Source: Pseudomonadota bacterium (lineage in GTDB: Bacteria; Pseudomonadota; Gammaproteobacteria; Burkholderiales; Methylophilaceae). Taken from it: 64,000 bases of DNA. Position numbers and translations under genes: made by a program. Position 1 is the first letter of the stretch; every line of letters starts with the position of its first letter. The notes under the pieces are model-generated. The model was not told where the DNA came from. It saw nothing but the letters and a program-made list of their open reading frames with translations, and did not search any database. Shown piece by piece: positions 18,493-29,134 of the stretch. The DNA is taken from positions 124,001-188,000 of the forward strand of contig JAKOVB010000027.1 in NCBI GenBank assembly GCA_029782295.1, written 5' to 3'.

Positions 18493-20445
18493 TTATTGTT
18501 CGGCATCTTCCGCCGTCATGGCACCACCAACGCCGGTTACCTGGCCCAGACGCTGTTTCAGGGTCTGCAGCTTCGCCCCCACGCGTTGCGAGTAGAAATA
18601 AGCGTTGCTCATCACCTTCTGAACATAGTTGCGTGTCTCGTTGAAAGGAATGGTTTCGGCATAGACGGCACCTTCCATCGGCTGGGTCGCCCATCGTCTT
18701 GCCCGCCCCGGGCCGGCATTGTAGGCAGCGGTCGCCAGCACCGGCTGCCCGCCCATTAAATCCAGGGTATAGCGAAGGTAATGCGTACCAAACTGGATAT
18801 TGGTGTCGAGCTCGTTGATCATGTTGTGGCTGTATGCGGTCAGTCCGATGCGTTTGGCAATCCACTTGGCGGTCGCAGGCATGACTTGCATCAGACCGGC
18901 CGCGCCGACGCCCGATTTCGCGTAAGTGATGAATCGGCTTTCCTGGCGGATCAGACCATACACCCAAGCCTCGTCCAGGCCGTTCTCACGTGCGTAACTT
19001 TCCATCTTGTCGCGGTAGGGGGTGGGATAACGCAAGGCGAAGTCGTGTGTCAGCCTGGTCTTGTCGGCGGTATTGATGGCCACGTCGTACCATTCATCAC
19101 GGAAAGCGATCTCGGCCGCCGTGATCAGTTGACGGTCATCCAGGTCGCGCATAGCCCAGGCCCATTCATTGCGGGCCTCCCAGCGCAAATCGAGCCGACG
19201 CAACTCCAACGCACGCTGAATCCCGGCCATCTGACGCATGCTGCGCACATCTTCTTCGCTGGCCTTGTAGGAACTGGGGATGCCACCGATCACATCCCCC
19301 AACTCCTCTTCCGCCAGCAATCCGTAGAAAGTTCGATCGCGCGACAGTGGGAGCAGAACAGCGTTGGCGGCCACGGTCTGACCCTTCTCCTTGAGCGCCC
19401 GTCCCTTCCAGTAGCGCCAGGCCGGTTCGTCCTGCATGGCCTGAGGCATGGCGGAAACAATTCTCAGCAGCGCGTCCCAGTTCTTCAGGCGCAGCGCCGC
19501 ACGTGCCTTCCATGCCTGCTGTTCGTTGCTGAGCGGGGTATCGCCGGCGTTGGCGAACCATTCCAGTGCCACGGGATCATGCCTTTTGGCTGCGTGCATG
19601 GCCATACGGCCCCAAAGGTAATTCTGTTCTTCCTGGCTGTAGCTACCTTTCATGGATTTCCACAGATCGGTCGCCAGTTCAGGTTGCGTGCGGGAAACAC
19701 GTTCCAGCGCATAGAGATTCAGTTCGCGTCCGAAACGGGTACGGGCGCTGACGGTTTTTTTCTCCAGCGCGCGCTGCGGATTCTCATACACCTTGTCGAG
19801 AAGTTTCTGATTGCCCCCATCCGCCGCCGGCAAGCGGGCGAGCACGCTTTTCGCGACGGACAGCTTGCCTTGCTCGAGCGCCATCCGGAAGCGCAGCCAG
19901 AGATCGTCCTGCGTCAGCAAACCGGCTTTGATCAACCGGTCGAACAGGGCTTCGCAGTTTGCCGGCTGCTCCAGCCCACTGAACCACAGCGGCTTGCCCT
20001 GCTCGAGCGCGGCTTCATCCCCTTGCGCAGCCCGGCCGGTAATGCTGTAACAGGACAATGCGGCATCTTCTGCCGTCATGCTCCTTGGCAGCTCTTCGAA
20101 ATAGTTGCCCCAGTCCTCGCGCTTGCCGAGCTTTTTCAGCCATTCCACCCTGACCCGTTCAGAGAAGGGAAATTCGGCATACCGGTTCAGAAAATCATGG
20201 ACTTCGTTCGCATCAGCCTGCTCTAGCCGGAGCAGCATGCGCCAGTATTCGACATAGGGAGCCAGAAGATAATTGTCGGCCTGCAGCCGAGTGGCATAGG
20301 TCGCCAGCGCGCGGTCGTCGCGAACCTTGTAGGCATCGCGTGCAGCCAGAAAGGCATCCTGCGTCGCGTCAGCCCAGGCGGACCCGCACGCCAGAAGGAT
20401 GAACCCGATCAATAACCTCGCGAGACGCATGACACCCATCAACAT
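18493..20445 (-). CDS. slt: Soluble lytic murein transglycosylase (Slt70 type)
   Basis: 650 residues. It cuts the glycan strands of peptidoglycan, leaving anhydro-muramic ends, in the periplasm. A signal peptide ends near GSAWA, a long alpha-helical superhelical region follows, and the C-terminal SLT domain has YGLIRQESRF with catalytic Glu502, then GAAGLMQVMPATA. An internal ATG at 20430 would remove five residues. It lies at the end of the division cluster, next to lpxC and a small membrane protein gene. Confidence 0.93.
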   Translation of the reverse strand: MLMGVMRLARLLIGFILLACGSAWADATQDAFLAARDAYKVRDDRALATYATRLQADNYLLAPYVEYWRMLLRLEQADANEVHDFLNRYAEFPFSERVRVEWLKKLGKREDWGNYFEELPRSMTAEDAALSCYSITGRAAQGDEAALEQGKPLWFSGLEQPANCEALFDRLIKAGLLTQDDLWLRFRMALEQGKLSVAKSVLARLPAADGGNQKLLDKVYENPQRALEKKTVSARTRFGRELNLYALERVSRTQPELATDLWKSMKGSYSQEEQNYLWGRMAMHAAKRHDPVALEWFANAGDTPLSNEQQAWKARAALRLKNWDALLRIVSAMPQAMQDEPAWRYWKGRALKEKGQTVAANAVLLPLSRDRTFYGLLAEEELGDVIGGIPSSYKASEEDVRSMRQMAGIQRALELRRLDLRWEARNEWAWAMRDLDDRQLITAAEIAFRDEWYDVAINTADKTRLTHDFALRYPTPYRDKMESYARENGLDEAWVYGLIRQESRFITYAKSGVGAAGLMQVMPATAKWIAKRIGLTAYSHNMINELDTNIQFGTHYLRYTLDLMGGQPVLATAAYNAGPGRARRWATQPMEGAVYAETIPFNETRNYVQKVMSNAYFYSQRVGAKLQTLKQRLGQVTGVGGAMTAEDAEQ

Positions 20446-20511
20446 GAAAGAGAAATTCAGAATAGCACAACGAACCAGGCTTCACAGCGCTGCCCGGATC
20501 GCCGGGACCGG

Positions 20512-20694
20512 TTAATACAATATAATCCTGCCCATCGCCATCACGCTCGCGACCACCAGCAAAACCATGCCGCAGAACCTGAACAGTTGCCAGGCGAAAC
20601 GCAGATAACGCTTGTCGCGCGTCAGCAGATAAACCCCGAAAGATACTGCAACGGCGATGACGCCGAAGATGAGAAGGAACCGGATTACCAGCAT
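20512..20694 (-). CDS. Small membrane protein, two helices
   Basis: 60 residues, nearly all in two hydrophobic segments (about 4-24 and 38-57) with a short polar loop RDKRYLRFAWQ between them. It lies 17 bp after the lpxC stop on the same strand. It is not recognised as a named family. In E. coli this slot after lpxC holds secM-secA; here there is no sign of either. Compact spacing and clean hydropathy make it likely real. Confidence 0.65.
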   Translation of the reverse strand: MLVIRFLLIFGVIAVAVSFGVYLLTRDKRYLRFAWQLFRFCGMVLLVVASVMAMGRIILY

Positions 20695-20711
20695 GACTGG
20701 CCTCCGCGCAT

Positions 20712-21626
20712 TCAGGCGGCTTGCGCCACCGGCAGGTTAAAGGCGCTAGGCGCTTCTTCCGCACGATCGAAGGTCGCGTATTCCCAGGCATCTGCATCTG
20801 CCAGCAGAGCGCGCAACAGCTTGTTGTTGAGCGCATGGCCGGACTTGTAGGCACTGAAAGCACCGATCAGCGGATGCCCGAGGATGTACAGATCCCCGAT
20901 CGCATCCAGCACCTTGTGTTTCACAAACTCATCCTCGTAGCGCAAACCATCGCTGTTGAGAATGCGGTATTCGTCCAGCACGACCGCGTTATCGAGGCTG
21001 CCACCGCGCGCCAGCCCCATGGAGCGCAACGCTTCGACCTCGTGCATGAACCCGAAGGTACGTGCGCGGCTGATTTCGCGGATATAGGCATGCTCGGCGA
21101 AGTCGATGGTGACCGACTTGCCGGTATGCTCGATGACGGGATGGTCGAAATCGATGGTGAAATCGATCTTGAACCCATGGTAGGGCACGAAGCGCGCCCA
21201 CTTGTCGCCATCGTGGATTTCCACCGGTTTTCTGATGCGGATGAATTTCTTGGCGACTGGCTGCTCGACAATGCCGGCCGATTGCAGCAGATAGACAAAC
21301 GGACCGGCACTGCCGTCGAGAATGGGCACCTCGGAGGCGCTGAGATCGACATAGGCATTGTCGACGCCCAGACCCGCGAGAGCAGACATCAGATGTTCCA
21401 CCGTGGCCACGCGCACGCCGTCCACTTCCAGCGTGGAGGAGAGCCGGGTGTCCTGAACGTGTTGCGGCAGAGCCTTGATTTCCCGGGGGGGATCAAGATC
21501 GACGCGACGGAACACGATGCCGGTATCGGGCGCAGCAGGTCGCAAGGTGATCGCCACCTTGTCTCCGGTATGCAAGCCCACGCCGGTGGCGTGAATGACT
21601 TGCCTGAGTGTACGCTGCTTCAGCAC
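20712..21626 (-). CDS. lpxC: UDP-3-O-acyl-N-acetylglucosamine deacetylase
   Basis: 304 residues. It is the zinc enzyme that makes the first committed step of lipid A synthesis. The zinc ligands are in TVEHLMSAL (His78) and HKVLDAIGD, and the catalytic His is in YKSGHALNN. The start MLKQRTL gives the normal N-terminus. As in many proteobacteria it follows ftsZ (65-bp gap). Its presence shows a lipopolysaccharide-bearing outer membrane. Confidence 0.97.
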   Translation of the reverse strand: MLKQRTLRQVIHATGVGLHTGDKVAITLRPAAPDTGIVFRRVDLDPPREIKALPQHVQDTRLSSTLEVDGVRVATVEHLMSALAGLGVDNAYVDLSASEVPILDGSAGPFVYLLQSAGIVEQPVAKKFIRIRKPVEIHDGDKWARFVPYHGFKIDFTIDFDHPVIEHTGKSVTIDFAEHAYIREISRARTFGFMHEVEALRSMGLARGGSLDNAVVLDEYRILNSDGLRYEDEFVKHKVLDAIGDLYILGHPLIGAFSAYKSGHALNNKLLRALLADADAWEYATFDRAEEAPSAFNLPVAQAA

Positions 21627-21691
21627 CCGATTTCCTTTCCCATTGATTCAGCAGGATTTTACACCAAACCCTGCCCTGCAGCCATTCCCGA

Positions 21692-22861
21692 CTAGTCGGC
21701 CTGCTTGCGCAGGAACGCCGGAATGTCGAACTCATCCATGCCGGTCGATTTCATGGCCTCCACCTGGGCACGGCGGTTGCTGGAGAAAGCGGCAGGCACG
21801 GCTTCTTCAACGGTCGGCGAACCGAAATAGATCGGCTGGTTGGTCGTACCGTCACGCACCGGCGTCATCACCTTGAGTTCCGGCTTCTGCTGGCGACGTG
21901 CTGCACCGCCGGCAAGTCCTGTGGCCACCAGGGTGATGCGCAGGTCTTCGCCCAGAGACTCGTCGAACACGTTACCGAAGAACACGGAAGCATCTTCTGC
22001 GGTAAACGATTTGATCGTGTTCATCACTTCATAGAACTCGTCCATGGTGAAGGTATCCGCGCTGGAAGTGATATTCACGAGAACGCCGCGTGCACCTTCG
22101 AGGTTGACGTTTTCCAGGAACGGACTGTTGACGGCCTGTTCGGCGGCGATGCGGGCGCGGTCTTCACCGCTGGCCACGGCGGAGCCCATCATGGCCATGC
22201 CATTCTCGCCCATCACGGTGCGCACGTCGGCGAAGTCCACGTTCACCATGCCCTCACCATTGATGACTTCGGCGATGCCGGATACGGCGTTGTGCAACAC
22301 GCCGTTGGCAGCACGGTAGGCTTCCTTGACGGTGATCTTGCCGCCCAGGACCTGGATCAGCTTTTCGTTCGGCACGACCAGCAGGGAGTCGACGTACTTG
22401 GTCAACTCCGCCACACCTTCTTCTGCCAGGCTCATGCGCTTGTTTTCGAAGCCGAACGGCTTGGTGACGACGGCCACGGTCAGGATGCCCAACTCCTTGG
22501 CCACTTCCGCGATCACCGGGGCTGCACCGGTCCCGGTACCCCCCCCCATGCCGGCAGTAATGAAAAGCATGTCCGCGCCGTCGATGATTTCGGCGATACG
22601 GTCACGGTCTTCCAGCGCCGCTTCGCGTCCCATTTCGGGGCGTCCGCCCGCACCCAGGCCGCGAGTCAGTTCCGCGCCCAGTTGCAGCTGCACCTTGGCA
22701 CGGCTTTTCTTCAGCACCTGCATGTCGGTGTTGGCGACGATAAACTCCACGCCGTCCACGCCCAGATCGATCATGTGTTCGACTGCGTTGCCCCCGCAAC
22801 CGCCCACACCAATCACCTTGATTACGGCCTCTTGAGAGTCCCGATCCATGATTTCAAACAT
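21692..22861 (-). CDS. ftsZ: Cell division protein FtsZ
   Basis: 389 residues. It is a tubulin-like GTPase that builds the Z ring. The tubulin signature GGGTGTGAAP is present, with NTDMQVL near the start. The C-terminal partner-binding peptide DEFDIPAFLRKQAD is intact; it contacts FtsA and ZipA. A GGAGG-type stretch precedes the start. The 64-bp ftsA-ftsZ gap is one of the longest in the cluster. Confidence 0.98.
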   Translation of the reverse strand: MFEIMDRDSQEAVIKVIGVGGCGGNAVEHMIDLGVDGVEFIVANTDMQVLKKSRAKVQLQLGAELTRGLGAGGRPEMGREAALEDRDRIAEIIDGADMLFITAGMGGGTGTGAAPVIAEVAKELGILTVAVVTKPFGFENKRMSLAEEGVAELTKYVDSLLVVPNEKLIQVLGGKITVKEAYRAANGVLHNAVSGIAEVINGEGMVNVDFADVRTVMGENGMAMMGSAVASGEDRARIAAEQAVNSPFLENVNLEGARGVLVNITSSADTFTMDEFYEVMNTIKSFTAEDASVFFGNVFDESLGEDLRITLVATGLAGGAARRQQKPELKVMTPVRDGTTNQPIYFGSPTVEEAVPAAFSSNRRAQVEAMKSTGMDEFDIPAFLRKQAD

Positions 22862-22925
22862 CTTGTTTCCTCCTTGTTATCTGCCTAAACCAAACACAAA
22901 CCCAAACACTGAAATACAACCACCA

Positions 22926-24164
22926 CTAAAAATTGCCCTGGAACCAGCTACGCATCTTGTCCCACACACGTTCGAAAGAGCTCGTCTCGAGTTGCCCCTG
23001 GATATGCCGCTCGATCTGTTGCTTGCCCATCAGGACCAGGCCGACGCCCGTCGCGTAGCGGGGGTTGCTGACCACTTCCGACAACCCTCCTACGTAGCGC
23101 GGCATCCCGAGTCGCACCGGCATGTGGAAGATTTCCTCGCCCAGCTCGACCATGCCGCGCATCAGACTGCTGCCGCCGGTAATGACGATGCCGGAGGCGA
23201 TCATTTCTTCCATGCCGCTTCTTCTGAGTTCATTCAGGACGAATTCATACAACTCGACCACGCGCGGCTCGATCACTTCTGCCAGCGTCTGCAGGGACAG
23301 CTGACGCGGATCACGCCCGTCTACGCCCGGCACTTCGACGATTTCCTTGGCATCTGCCAGCTGGCGCAGCGCGCAGCCGTGCTTGACCTTGATGTCCTCG
23401 GCGGACTGGGTCGGGGTACGGAAGGCGACGGCGATGTCGTTGGTGATCTGGTCCCCGGCGATCGGCACCACGGCGGTGTGCCGGATAGATCCCTGCTTGA
23501 ATACGGCGATGTCGGTCGTGCCGCCACCGATGTCAACCAGACACACGCCCAGTTCCTTTTCGTCCTCGGTCAGCGTCGCCACGCTGGAGGCTAGCGGCTG
23601 CAGCACCAGGTCGCTCACTTCGAGGCCACAGCGCTTCACGCATTTGACGATGTTCTGTGCGGCAGAAACGGCGCCGGTGACGATGTGCACCTTCACTTCC
23701 AGCTTCATGCCGCTCATGCCGATCGGCTCGCGCACGTCTTCCTGGCCATCGATGATGAATTCCTGGGTCAGGATGTGCAGGATCTGCTGGTCGGTCGGCA
23801 GCGCGATGGCGCGTGCGGTTTCCACCACACGATCCACGTCCGCCTGTGTCACCTCGGCATCCTTGATCTTGACCATGCCATGCGAATTCAGGCTCTTGAT
23901 GTGGCTGCCGGCAATGCCGGTGAACACGCTGGTGATCTTGCAGTCCGCCATCAGTTCCGCTTCTTCCAGCGCACGCTGGATGGACTGCACGGTGGAGTCG
24001 ATGTTGACCACCACCCCCTTGCGCATTCCCTTGGAGGCATGCTGACCGAGGCCGATCACCTTGAGGCCGCCTTCCGGCTGCAATTCAGCCACAATGGCGA
24101 CAATCTTCGAGGTGCCGATATCCAGCCCGACGATCAGATTTTTGGTTTCCCTGATTTTGCTCAT
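22926..24164 (-). CDS. ftsA: Cell division protein FtsA
   Basis: 412 residues. It is an actin-like protein that ties FtsZ filaments to the membrane. It shows the phosphate loops GLDIGTSKI and LVDIGGGTTDIAVF, and ITGGSSLMRG. The C-terminal amphipathic membrane helix (VWDKMRSWFQGNF) is present. It lies 25 bp after ftsQ and ahead of ftsZ. Confidence 0.97.
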   Translation of the reverse strand: MSKIRETKNLIVGLDIGTSKIVAIVAELQPEGGLKVIGLGQHASKGMRKGVVVNIDSTVQSIQRALEEAELMADCKITSVFTGIAGSHIKSLNSHGMVKIKDAEVTQADVDRVVETARAIALPTDQQILHILTQEFIIDGQEDVREPIGMSGMKLEVKVHIVTGAVSAAQNIVKCVKRCGLEVSDLVLQPLASSVATLTEDEKELGVCLVDIGGGTTDIAVFKQGSIRHTAVVPIAGDQITNDIAVAFRTPTQSAEDIKVKHGCALRQLADAKEIVEVPGVDGRDPRQLSLQTLAEVIEPRVVELYEFVLNELRRSGMEEMIASGIVITGGSSLMRGMVELGEEIFHMPVRLGMPRYVGGLSEVVSNPRYATGVGLVLMGKQQIERHIQGQLETSSFERVWDKMRSWFQGNF

Positions 24165-24189
24165 CTATTTCTCCGCTTACTGCTTATCT

Positions 24190-24915
24190 TTAACTGCTCT
24201 TGCCGGTGGCTGCCGGCGCGCTCGCAGGTTTGCGCACGGCGAACCCGTTCGGATACCTCAGGTCGGCGTAGGCGACGTTCACTCCCGCCGCCCCCAGCGT
24301 CTTGGCATAGGCGCCGACAAATTTGCTCAACCGTGCTTCCGGCTGCTCCCTGCCCAGCTCGATGACCATGCCGCGGTCTGTTCCAATCTGCCATGCACGC
24401 CGGGGCGTCAGTGCCAGTTGCGTCACGCGCATGCCGGTCGGCTGCAGCAGGGTGTTGTAGGTCGCGTAATGCTCGGCCACTTCATGCACCCCGTCACCCG
24501 GCCCGTAGAAAACCGGCAACTCGCTGTCCGAGGCGGCATGGAACAGTTCCCCGTAGGTATTCACCAGCGCGATGTTGCCCCAGCGCGCCAGTTCACGATG
24601 CTCCTCCACGGTCACCTCCAGCTTGTCCGGCCAGCGGCGGCGTACGCTCACGTTGCGCACCCAGGGCAGCTTCTGGAACGCATCCCGGGTTTCCACCAGG
24701 TCCAGCGTAAAAAAGTTGCCCTGCAAGTGCCGGCTGACGATCAGCTTCAGCTGTTCGCGCGTAACGTGCTGCAAATCCCCTTCGACCGTGACACCGCGCA
24801 ACGGGAAGATCGGCAGGTGGATCACCACGAACAGCACTGCATACATCAGCAGTACCGCTGCCAATGCATAGAGCAGGTTCGCGATCCACAGCAGAACGGC
24901 GGGTCTATCCCACAC
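24190..24915 (-). CDS. ftsQ: Cell division protein FtsQ
   Basis: 241 residues. It is a bitopic divisome scaffold. A cytoplasmic start is followed by one membrane helix (about residues 12-34), a POTRA domain beginning [13 protein letters not shown], and a beta domain. It links FtsL/FtsB to the rest of the machine. It overlaps the end of ddl by 11 bases. Confidence 0.94.
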   Translation of the reverse strand: MWDRPAVLLWIANLLYALAAVLLMYAVLFVVIHLPIFPLRGVTVEGDLQHVTREQLKLIVSRHLQGNFFTLDLVETRDAFQKLPWVRNVSVRRRWPDKLEVTVEEHRELARWGNIALVNTYGELFHAASDSELPVFYGPGDGVHEVAEHYATYNTLLQPTGMRVTQLALTPRRAWQIGTDRGMVIELGREQPEARLSKFVGAYAKTLGAAGVNVAYADLRYPNGFAVRKPASAPAATGKSS

Positions 24916-25813
24916 AGGCCATCTCCAGTATCTGCATCACCAGTTGATCGAACTCGATGCCGGCCGCGCGCGCGCCCATCGGGACCAGGCTGTGGTCCGT
25001 CATGCCGGGCGAGGTGTTGGCTTCGAGGAAATAATGTTTGCCCGCTTCGTCCATCAGGAAGTCGACGCGGCCCCAGCCCCGTCCGCCCAGTACGCGGAAC
25101 GCCTGCTGCGCCTGGGCGCGGATGGCGGTTTCCTGGGCTTCGCTCAGACCGGCCGGGCACAAATAACGCGTGTCGTCGCGCAGGTACTTGGCCTCGTAAT
25201 CGTAGAATTCGTTGGCCGGCACGATCCGGATCACCGGTAGCACCTGATCGCCCAGCACGCCGACGGTGTACTCGCCGCCGCCGACGAAGCGCTCGGCGAT
25301 CACCAGCGGATCGTATTGGGCCGCTTCTTCGTAGGCTGCACGCAGCCCGCCCGCCGTCTTCACCTTGCTGATACCGATGCTGGAACCCTCGTTGGCCGGC
25401 TTTACGAACAACGGTAGTCCGAGACGCGCCTCGATGGCGGCGAAATCGCTGTCCGCGCTCACCAGTTCGAACTGTGGAGTCGGAATACCGGCCGCCTGCC
25501 ACAGCAGCTTGGTGCGCCACTTGTCCATGCCGACAGCCGAGGCCATGACGCCGCTGCCGGTGTAGGGAATGCCGATCAATTCCAGCGCGCCCTGGATGGT
25601 GCCGTCCTCCCCGCCGCGGCCGTGCAGCGAGATGAAGGCGCGGTCGTAGCCTTCCAGATCATGCAGCGGACGCTCCGCCGGATCGAACGCATGGGCGTCC
25701 ACACCGTTGCGCTTCAGCGCCGCCAGCACGGCGTTCCCGCTTTTCAGCGAGACTTCCCGCTCGGCGGACTTTCCACCCAGCAACACCGCGACTTTTCCGA
25801 ATTTGCTGCTCAC
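24905..25813 (-). CDS. ddl: D-alanine--D-alanine ligase
   Basis: 302 residues, DdlB-like in length. An ATP-grasp enzyme that joins two D-alanines for the peptidoglycan stem. [16 protein letters not shown] opens the protein; [35 protein letters not shown] and the late [13 protein letters not shown] metal-binding motif follow. It overlaps murB by 4 bases and ftsQ by 11. Confidence 0.97.
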   Translation of the reverse strand: MSSKFGKVAVLLGGKSAEREVSLKSGNAVLAALKRNGVDAHAFDPAERPLHDLEGYDRAFISLHGRGGEDGTIQGALELIGIPYTGSGVMASAVGMDKWRTKLLWQAAGIPTPQFELVSADSDFAAIEARLGLPLFVKPANEGSSIGISKVKTAGGLRAAYEEAAQYDPLVIAERFVGGGEYTVGVLGDQVLPVIRIVPANEFYDYEAKYLRDDTRYLCPAGLSEAQETAIRAQAQQAFRVLGGRGWGRVDFLMDEAGKHYFLEANTSPGMTDHSLVPMGARAAGIEFDQLVMQILEMACVG

Positions 25814-26685
25814 TTTGCTTCCCCGATAATCTTGACCTCGCGCTGCAAGTCCACGCCCTGCTCCCTGAGGACGGTGTCGTGCATGTGCGCGATCATTTGT
25901 TCAATATCTGCCGCCGTCGCATCGCCGGTATTGACGATGAAGTTGGCGTGCTTCTCCGATACCTGCGCCCCTCCGATCCTGAACCCCTTCAGCCCGCAGG
26001 CTTCGATCAGTCGCGCCGCGTAGTCGCCTTCAGGATTGCGGAAGGTCGAACCGGCGTTAGGCAGGTTGAGCGGTTGCGTCGCCAGCCGTTTGGCCAGCAG
26101 CGCCTTGATCTTTTCCTCGGCCACGCTGGCATCGCCCGGACGTAACTTGAACCAGGCCGCCACGAACCATTCTTCCCCCGGCAGTACTACGTGGCGGTAG
26201 CCGACTTCCATTTCCACCTGGTTGCGTTCGTGCAGTACACCATGTCGGTCGATGGTCAGCGCGTGCTGCACGATGTCCCAGGTTTCTCCGCCGTGGCAGC
26301 CGGCATTCATGGCCAGGGCACCGCCGACCGTGCCCGGCACGCCGGCCAGAAATTCGGCGCCGTGCAAGTGCTCGCGTGCAGCGAATTTGGCCAGCTTGGC
26401 GCAGGTCACGCCGGCTTCGGCATAAACCTTATGGCCGTCAAAGCGCATCTCTGTCAGCGCGTCATGCATCAGTACCACCGTGCCGCGGATGCCGCCGTCA
26501 CGCACCAGCAGGTTGGAACCGAGGCCGACGAAGTGCACCGGCTCGCCATGCGGCAGGCTTTTCAGGAAATCCTGCAAGTCCTGGACGCTGGCAGGCGTGT
26601 AAAGCTGATCGGCGACACCCCCGACACGCCAGCTGGTGTAGCGGCGCATGGGTTCGTTCTTCAGCAGGGTGCCGTGTCTGGTCAC
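25810..26685 (-). CDS. murB: UDP-N-acetylenolpyruvoylglucosamine reductase
   Basis: 291 residues. An FAD enzyme that reduces the enolpyruvyl group to make UDP-MurNAc. [11 protein letters not shown] (FAD site), [12 protein letters not shown] and [17 protein letters not shown] are typical. The true start is probably GTG at 26685: it overlaps the murC stop by 4 bases and has AGGAG about 9 bases upstream. The frame stays open far upstream inside murC, but that part is antisense-like noise. Confidence 0.94.
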   Translation of the reverse strand: MTRHGTLLKNEPMRRYTSWRVGGVADQLYTPASVQDLQDFLKSLPHGEPVHFVGLGSNLLVRDGGIRGTVVLMHDALTEMRFDGHKVYAEAGVTCAKLAKFAAREHLHGAEFLAGVPGTVGGALAMNAGCHGGETWDIVQHALTIDRHGVLHERNQVEMEVGYRHVVLPGEEWFVAAWFKLRPGDASVAEEKIKALLAKRLATQPLNLPNAGSTFRNPEGDYAARLIEACGLKGFRIGGAQVSEKHANFIVNTGDATAADIEQMIAHMHDTVLREQGVDLQREVKIIGEAK

Positions 26686-28076
26686 TGCGCCAGCTCCTTC
26701 GTTTTCGCGGCGACCTGACCGATGGACCCTGCCCCCATCACGATCACCACGTCGTCCTTCTGCGCCATATTGAGAATGGCTTCGGGCAGTTCGGCCGGCG
26801 TTTCCACGAACAGCGGCTCGACCTTGCCGGCGACGCGCACTGCGCGCACCAGGCTGCGTCCGTCCGCCGCCACGATGGGCGCTTCGCCGGCCGGATACAC
26901 TTCGGTCAGCAGCACGACATCGGCACCAGAAAGAACCCGCACGAAATCCTCGAAACAATCCCGGGTGCGGGTATAGCGGTGCGGCTGGAAGGCCAGCACC
27001 AGCCGGCGGCTGGGGAAAGCGCCGCGGGCGGCATTGATCACGGCCTGCATTTCGACCGGATGATGACCGTAGTCGTCAATCAGGGTGAACGTGCCGCCCG
27101 TCCTGGCCGCAACTTCGCCGTATCGTTCGAAGCGGCGGCCGACCCCCTTGAACTCGCCGAGCGCCTTGACGATGGCCGCATCGGAAACATTCAGTTCGCT
27201 GGCCACGGCAATCGCCGCCAGCGCGTTCTGCACGTAATGCAGTCCGGGCAGATTGAGGGTGACATCGAACTCGGTCACCTTGCCATTGATGCGTTGCGCG
27301 GTGAAATGCATGCGACCGTGGTCGGCACGCACGTTGACGGCGCGCACCAGCGCTTCCTCGCTGAAACCGTAGGGCGTCACCGGCTTGGTTACGCTCGGCA
27401 GGATGGCGCGCACATTAGGGTCATCCACGCACAACACGGCACGGCCCCAGAACGGCAGGCACTGCAGGAATTCGACGAATGCGCCCTTGAGCCGCTCGAA
27501 ATCATGGCCGTAGGTATCCATGTGGTCCTGGTCGATATTGGTCACGACCGAGATCACCGGTGACAGATGCAGGAAGGAAGCATCGGACTCGTCGGCCTCC
27601 GCCACGATATACTCGCCGCTGCCCAGGCGCGCGTTGGTCCCCGCGGCTTCCAGCCGGCCGCCGATCACGAAGGTCGGATCCATGCCGGCTTCGGCGAGGA
27701 TGCTGGCGATCAGGCTGGTCGTGGTGGTCTTGCCGTGCGTACCGGCGATCGCGATGCCCTGGCGGAAACGCATCAATTCAGCCAGCATCAGGGCACGGGG
27801 GATGATGGGGATTTTTCTTTCTCTCGCCGCGACGATCTCAGGATTTTTTTCATCGATGGCCGTGGAGACCACCACGACGTCGGCAACGCCCAGGTTTTCC
27901 GTGGCGTGCCCTTTCCGCACATGCGCGCCCATCGTTGCAAGGCGACGGGTCACGGTGTTGTCGGCCAGATCCGATCCGCTGACGGTGAATCCCAGGTTGA
28001 TCAGCACCTCGGCAATGCCGCTCATGCCCGAGCCGCCGATTCCGACGAAATGGATGTTCTTCACTTTATGTTTCAT
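26682..28076 (-). CDS. murC: UDP-N-acetylmuramate--L-alanine ligase
   Basis: 464 residues. An ATP-dependent Mur ligase that adds L-Ala to UDP-MurNAc. It has [11 protein letters not shown] for the UDP-sugar, [12 protein letters not shown] as phosphate loop, and YGHHPVEM late. The start at 28076 is preceded by AGGAGG and overlaps the murG stop by 4 bases. Like the other Mur genes it belongs to the continuous dcw transcript. Confidence 0.97.
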   Translation of the reverse strand: MKHKVKNIHFVGIGGSGMSGIAEVLINLGFTVSGSDLADNTVTRRLATMGAHVRKGHATENLGVADVVVVSTAIDEKNPEIVAARERKIPIIPRALMLAELMRFRQGIAIAGTHGKTTTTSLIASILAEAGMDPTFVIGGRLEAAGTNARLGSGEYIVAEADESDASFLHLSPVISVVTNIDQDHMDTYGHDFERLKGAFVEFLQCLPFWGRAVLCVDDPNVRAILPSVTKPVTPYGFSEEALVRAVNVRADHGRMHFTAQRINGKVTEFDVTLNLPGLHYVQNALAAIAVASELNVSDAAIVKALGEFKGVGRRFERYGEVAARTGGTFTLIDDYGHHPVEMQAVINAARGAFPSRRLVLAFQPHRYTRTRDCFEDFVRVLSGADVVLLTEVYPAGEAPIVAADGRSLVRAVRVAGKVEPLFVETPAELPEAILNMAQKDDVVIVMGAGSIGQVAAKTKELAQ

Positions 28077-29134
28077 GCCGCCACCTCCTTGCATATGGCT
28101 GCCACGGATGCTGTCGCGTCAGGCTTGCCCAGCGCACGCGCCTTCATGGCCATTGCCAGCAGCCCCTCGCGCGTCATTGACCCGATCAACGCGGCCAGTC
28201 CTGCAGCGCTCAGGTCCGGTTGCTGAATCTGTATCGCAGCACCTTGCTCCGACAGGTAGCGGGCGTTCCAGGTCTGGTGGTCGTCCACGGCGTGGGGGAA
28301 GGGGACCAGCACGCTGGCGACACCTGCCGCCGCCAATTCCGCGATGGTCAGGGCCCCGGCGCGACAGATCACGAGGTCGGCCCAGCCATACATCCCGGCC
28401 ATGTCCTGAATGAATGCGCGGGATTCAGCCTCAACGCCGGCCTGACGGTAATTCGCCTGCAATTCGTCGATATGCTTCTCTCCGGCCTGGTGCACCACCT
28501 GTGGACGTTGCTCCTGCGGCAACAGCGCCAGCGCCTGCGGTACCGTAGTATTCAGCGCCTGCGCTCCCAGGCTGCCGCCGACCACCAGCACCCGCAACGG
28601 GCCGCCACGACCAGCAAAACGAACAGACGGCTCGGTCACGGCAGCGATGTCCGCGCGTACCGGGTTGCCGACCAGCATCGCGCGCGCTCCAAAGGCCGAC
28701 GGGAAGGCCGCCAGCACTTTGTCGGCAAATCTGGACAACACCCGGTTGGTCAGCCCGGCAATCGAGTTCTGCTCGTGGATGACCAGCGGCCGGCGGGTCA
28801 TCCAGGCCACCAGTCCGCCCGGAAACGCGGCAAAGCCTCCCATGCCGAGCACGACGTCCGGCTGGTGCCGGCGCATGGCCGACCAGCTCTGCAGCGCCGC
28901 GTACACCACCTGGAACGGCGCAGCCAGTTTGCGCACGAGTCCTTTACCTCGTACGCCCCGCATGCGGATGACGGCGACTTCGTAGGGCTTGCCAGCAATC
29001 AGGCGGTTTTCCATCCCGCCTTCCGTGGCCAGCCAGACGACCTTCCAGCCCTGGGCATGCAAATGATCGGCGACCGCCATGGCCGGGTAGACGTGTCCAC
29101 CGGTGCCCCCTGCCATGATCATGAGGGCGCTCAT
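28073..29134 (-). CDS. murG: UDP-GlcNAc:lipid I GlcNAc transferase
   Basis: 353 residues. A membrane-associated GT-B glycosyltransferase that turns lipid I into lipid II. It starts with the family's glycine loop in [14 protein letters not shown] and contains [10 protein letters not shown] and the donor-binding [12 protein letters not shown]. The start at 29134 overlaps the ftsW stop (ATGA). The frame runs open upstream but those codons lie inside ftsW and are not used. Confidence 0.96.
   Translation of the reverse strand: MSALMIMAGGTGGHVYPAMAVADHLHAQGWKVVWLATEGGMENRLIAGKPYEVAVIRMRGVRGKGLVRKLAAPFQVVYAALQSWSAMRRHQPDVVLGMGGFAAFPGGLVAWMTRRPLVIHEQNSIAGLTNRVLSRFADKVLAAFPSAFGARAMLVGNPVRADIAAVTEPSVRFAGRGGPLRVLVVGGSLGAQALNTTVPQALALLPQEQRPQVVHQAGEKHIDELQANYRQAGVEAESRAFIQDMAGMYGWADLVICRAGALTIAELAAAGVASVLVPFPHAVDDHQTWNARYLSEQGAAIQIQQPDLSAAGLAALIGSMTREGLLAMAMKARALGKPDATASVAAICKEVAA

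Noticed and set aside
18781..20226. 481-codon plus-strand frame
   Set aside because: Antisense to slt; no ribosome site and no recognisable domain.
26683..26958. Longer murB start inside murC
   Set aside because: The added residues are Arg/Gly-rich out-of-frame murC sequence. The GTG overlapping the murC stop has a ribosome site and gives the family-length protein.
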